A stretch of 7,044 nt of DNA, from assembly GCA_024275215.1 (NCBI GenBank), contig JAJRZO010000408.1:1-7044 (forward strand), written 5' to 3'. Of this stretch, positions 6,207 to 7,044 are shown one piece after another (positions within the stretch are counted from its first letter, which is position 1; every line of letters begins with the position of its first letter). The stretch is from Candidatus Zixiibacteriota bacterium (GTDB taxonomy: Bacteria > Zixibacteria > MSB-5A5 > JAABVY01 > JAHJOQ01). Position numbers and translations under genes: made by a program. The notes under the pieces were generated by a model. That model saw only the letters and a list, made by a program, of their open reading frames with translations, was not told where the DNA came from and ran no database searches.

Positions 6207-7044
6207 ATGTTTGATGATTTGACATACAAGCTGGAAGGCATTTTCAAGAAGCTTCGCGGGCGCGGTAAGCTATCCGAGTCGAATATCTCGGAGGCGCTCA
6301 AGGAAGTGCGGCGCGCATTTCTTGAAGCCGATGTCAACTACAAGGTTGCCAAAGACTTTGTGAAGTCTGTAAAGGAAAAAGCGCTCGGGGCGGAGGTCAT
6401 TCATTCAATCACTCCCGGCCAGCAGATCATCAAGATTATCCATGATGAGCTTATAGAGCTTCTTGGGTCGAAGGCCAATGAGATTCGAATATCATCCTCT
6501 CCCCCCACTGTTGTTATGTTGGTGGGACTGCAAGGCTCCGGCAAGACTACAATGTGCGGCAAGCTATCGCTCCACTTTAGAAAGAAAAACAAGTCTCCCC
6601 TGCTTGTTGCGGCGGATATCTACAGACCCGCGGCGGTTGAACAGCTCAAGGTTCTGGGTAAAAGCATTGATATGCCGGTCTTCCACATCGACAAGGATCC
6701 GGTGACCATATCGAAAAAAGCTCTCGACTATGCCCGGGACCATAACAGAGATGTTGTGATAATTGATACAGCAGGTCGCTTGCACATTGATGACAAATTG
6801 ATGTCCGAACTGGAGCAGATCAAAGAAAAAGTTTCACCCGATGAACTGCTCCTGATTGCCGACGCTATGACCGGTCAGGATGCTGTAAACATTGCGTCAG
6901 AGTTTAACAAACGACTCGATTTGACAGGTGTGGTCCTGACCAAGATGGATGGCGATGCGCGAGGCGGCGCGGCGTTGTCGATCAAGCTCGTTACGAACAA
7001 ACCGATCAAGATGATCGGCATCGGCGAGAAGCTTTCCGATCTTG
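6207..7044 (+). CDS. ffh: Signal recognition particle GTPase Ffh (SRP54), N-terminal part, cut by the window edge
   Basis: Ffh binds the 4.5S RNA and hydrophobic signal sequences emerging from the ribosome and delivers the complex to the receptor FtsY at the membrane, driven by paired GTP hydrolysis. The visible 279 codons hold the N-terminal helical bundle (about 1-90) and most of the SRP-type GTPase domain: P-loop GLQGSGKT at 107-114, DIYRPAA at 137-143, DTAGR at 187-191, TKMDGDARGG at 245-254 and the closing GIGEKLSDL at 271-279. The last motif is where the G domain ends, so the missing part is essentially the methionine-rich M domain that binds signal peptide and RNA. The start follows GGAG (6197-6200) by 6 nt and gives the standard MFDDLTYKLEGIFKKLRG N-terminus. 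It has its own promoter in the 81-nt gap after rpe. The identification as Ffh rather than FtsY rests on this N-terminus and on DTAGRLHID. Confidence 0.97.
   Translation, partial: MFDDLTYKLEGIFKKLRGRGKLSESNISEALKEVRRAFLEADVNYKVAKDFVKSVKEKALGAEVIHSITPGQQIIKIIHDELIELLGSKANEIRISSSPPTVVMLVGLQGSGKTTMCGKLSLHFRKKNKSPLLVAADIYRPAAVEQLKVLGKSIDMPVFHIDKDPVTISKKALDYARDHNRDVVIIDTAGRLHIDDKLMSELEQIKEKVSPDELLLIADAMTGQDAVNIASEFNKRLDLTGVVLTKMDGDARGGAALSIKLVTNKPIKMIGIGEKLSDL

Noticed and set aside
6463..6705. 80-codon + strand frame inside ffh
   Set aside because: The ffh frame is open throughout and encodes the canonical P-loop and DIYRPAA motifs in the same bases.

Overview
The window is a compact bacterial chromosomal segment with every supported gene on the + strand. 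It carries core housekeeping genes: rsmB (16S rRNA m5C methyltransferase), rpe (ribulose-phosphate 3-epimerase) and ffh (signal recognition particle GTPase, cut by the right edge). With them are a large conserved radical SAM protein, a membrane-anchored PASTA-repeat protein and a small zinc-finger-like protein. Base composition is moderate. The fused radical SAM/DUF2344 protein and the kinase-less PASTA protein between rsmB and rpe suggest an uncultured or deep-branching Gram-negative-type bacterium, possibly of the FCB group (for example Zixibacteria-like). That placement is a low-confidence inference from gene content; nothing here fixes taxonomy.

Layout. Positions 1-425 hold no convincing gene. 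They contain four hairpin-forming palindromes, including two copies of one 28-bp sequence in opposite orientation (106-133 and 297-324). A near-consensus sigma70-type promoter (426-453) then drives a 63-aa Cys-rich protein (480-671). After a short gap with a well-formed ribosome binding site and an 8-codon minicistron (711-737) comes the 849-aa radical SAM protein (754-3303). A 42-nt gap leads to rsmB (3346-4689), the PASTA protein (4690-5463) and rpe (5463-6125). These last three are joined with zero spacing and then a 1-nt overlap, so they are almost certainly co-transcribed and translationally coupled. An 81-nt gap contains a second promoter (6155-6182) with the same 16-nt spacer and identical -10 hexamer as the first, followed by ffh (6207 to the edge).

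Functionally the segment joins ribosome maturation (rsmB), envelope-associated sensing or scaffolding (PASTA), central carbon metabolism (rpe) and co-translational membrane targeting (ffh). The rsmB...rpe order with a PASTA protein between resembles the Firmicutes arrangement in which a PASTA Ser/Thr kinase lies between rsmB and rpe, but here no kinase, phosphatase, rlmN or rsgA is present between them. I found no transposase, CRISPR array, tRNA, rRNA or obvious defence system. The most unusual parts are the palindrome cluster at the left, the start region of the radical SAM gene and the kinase-less PASTA gene.
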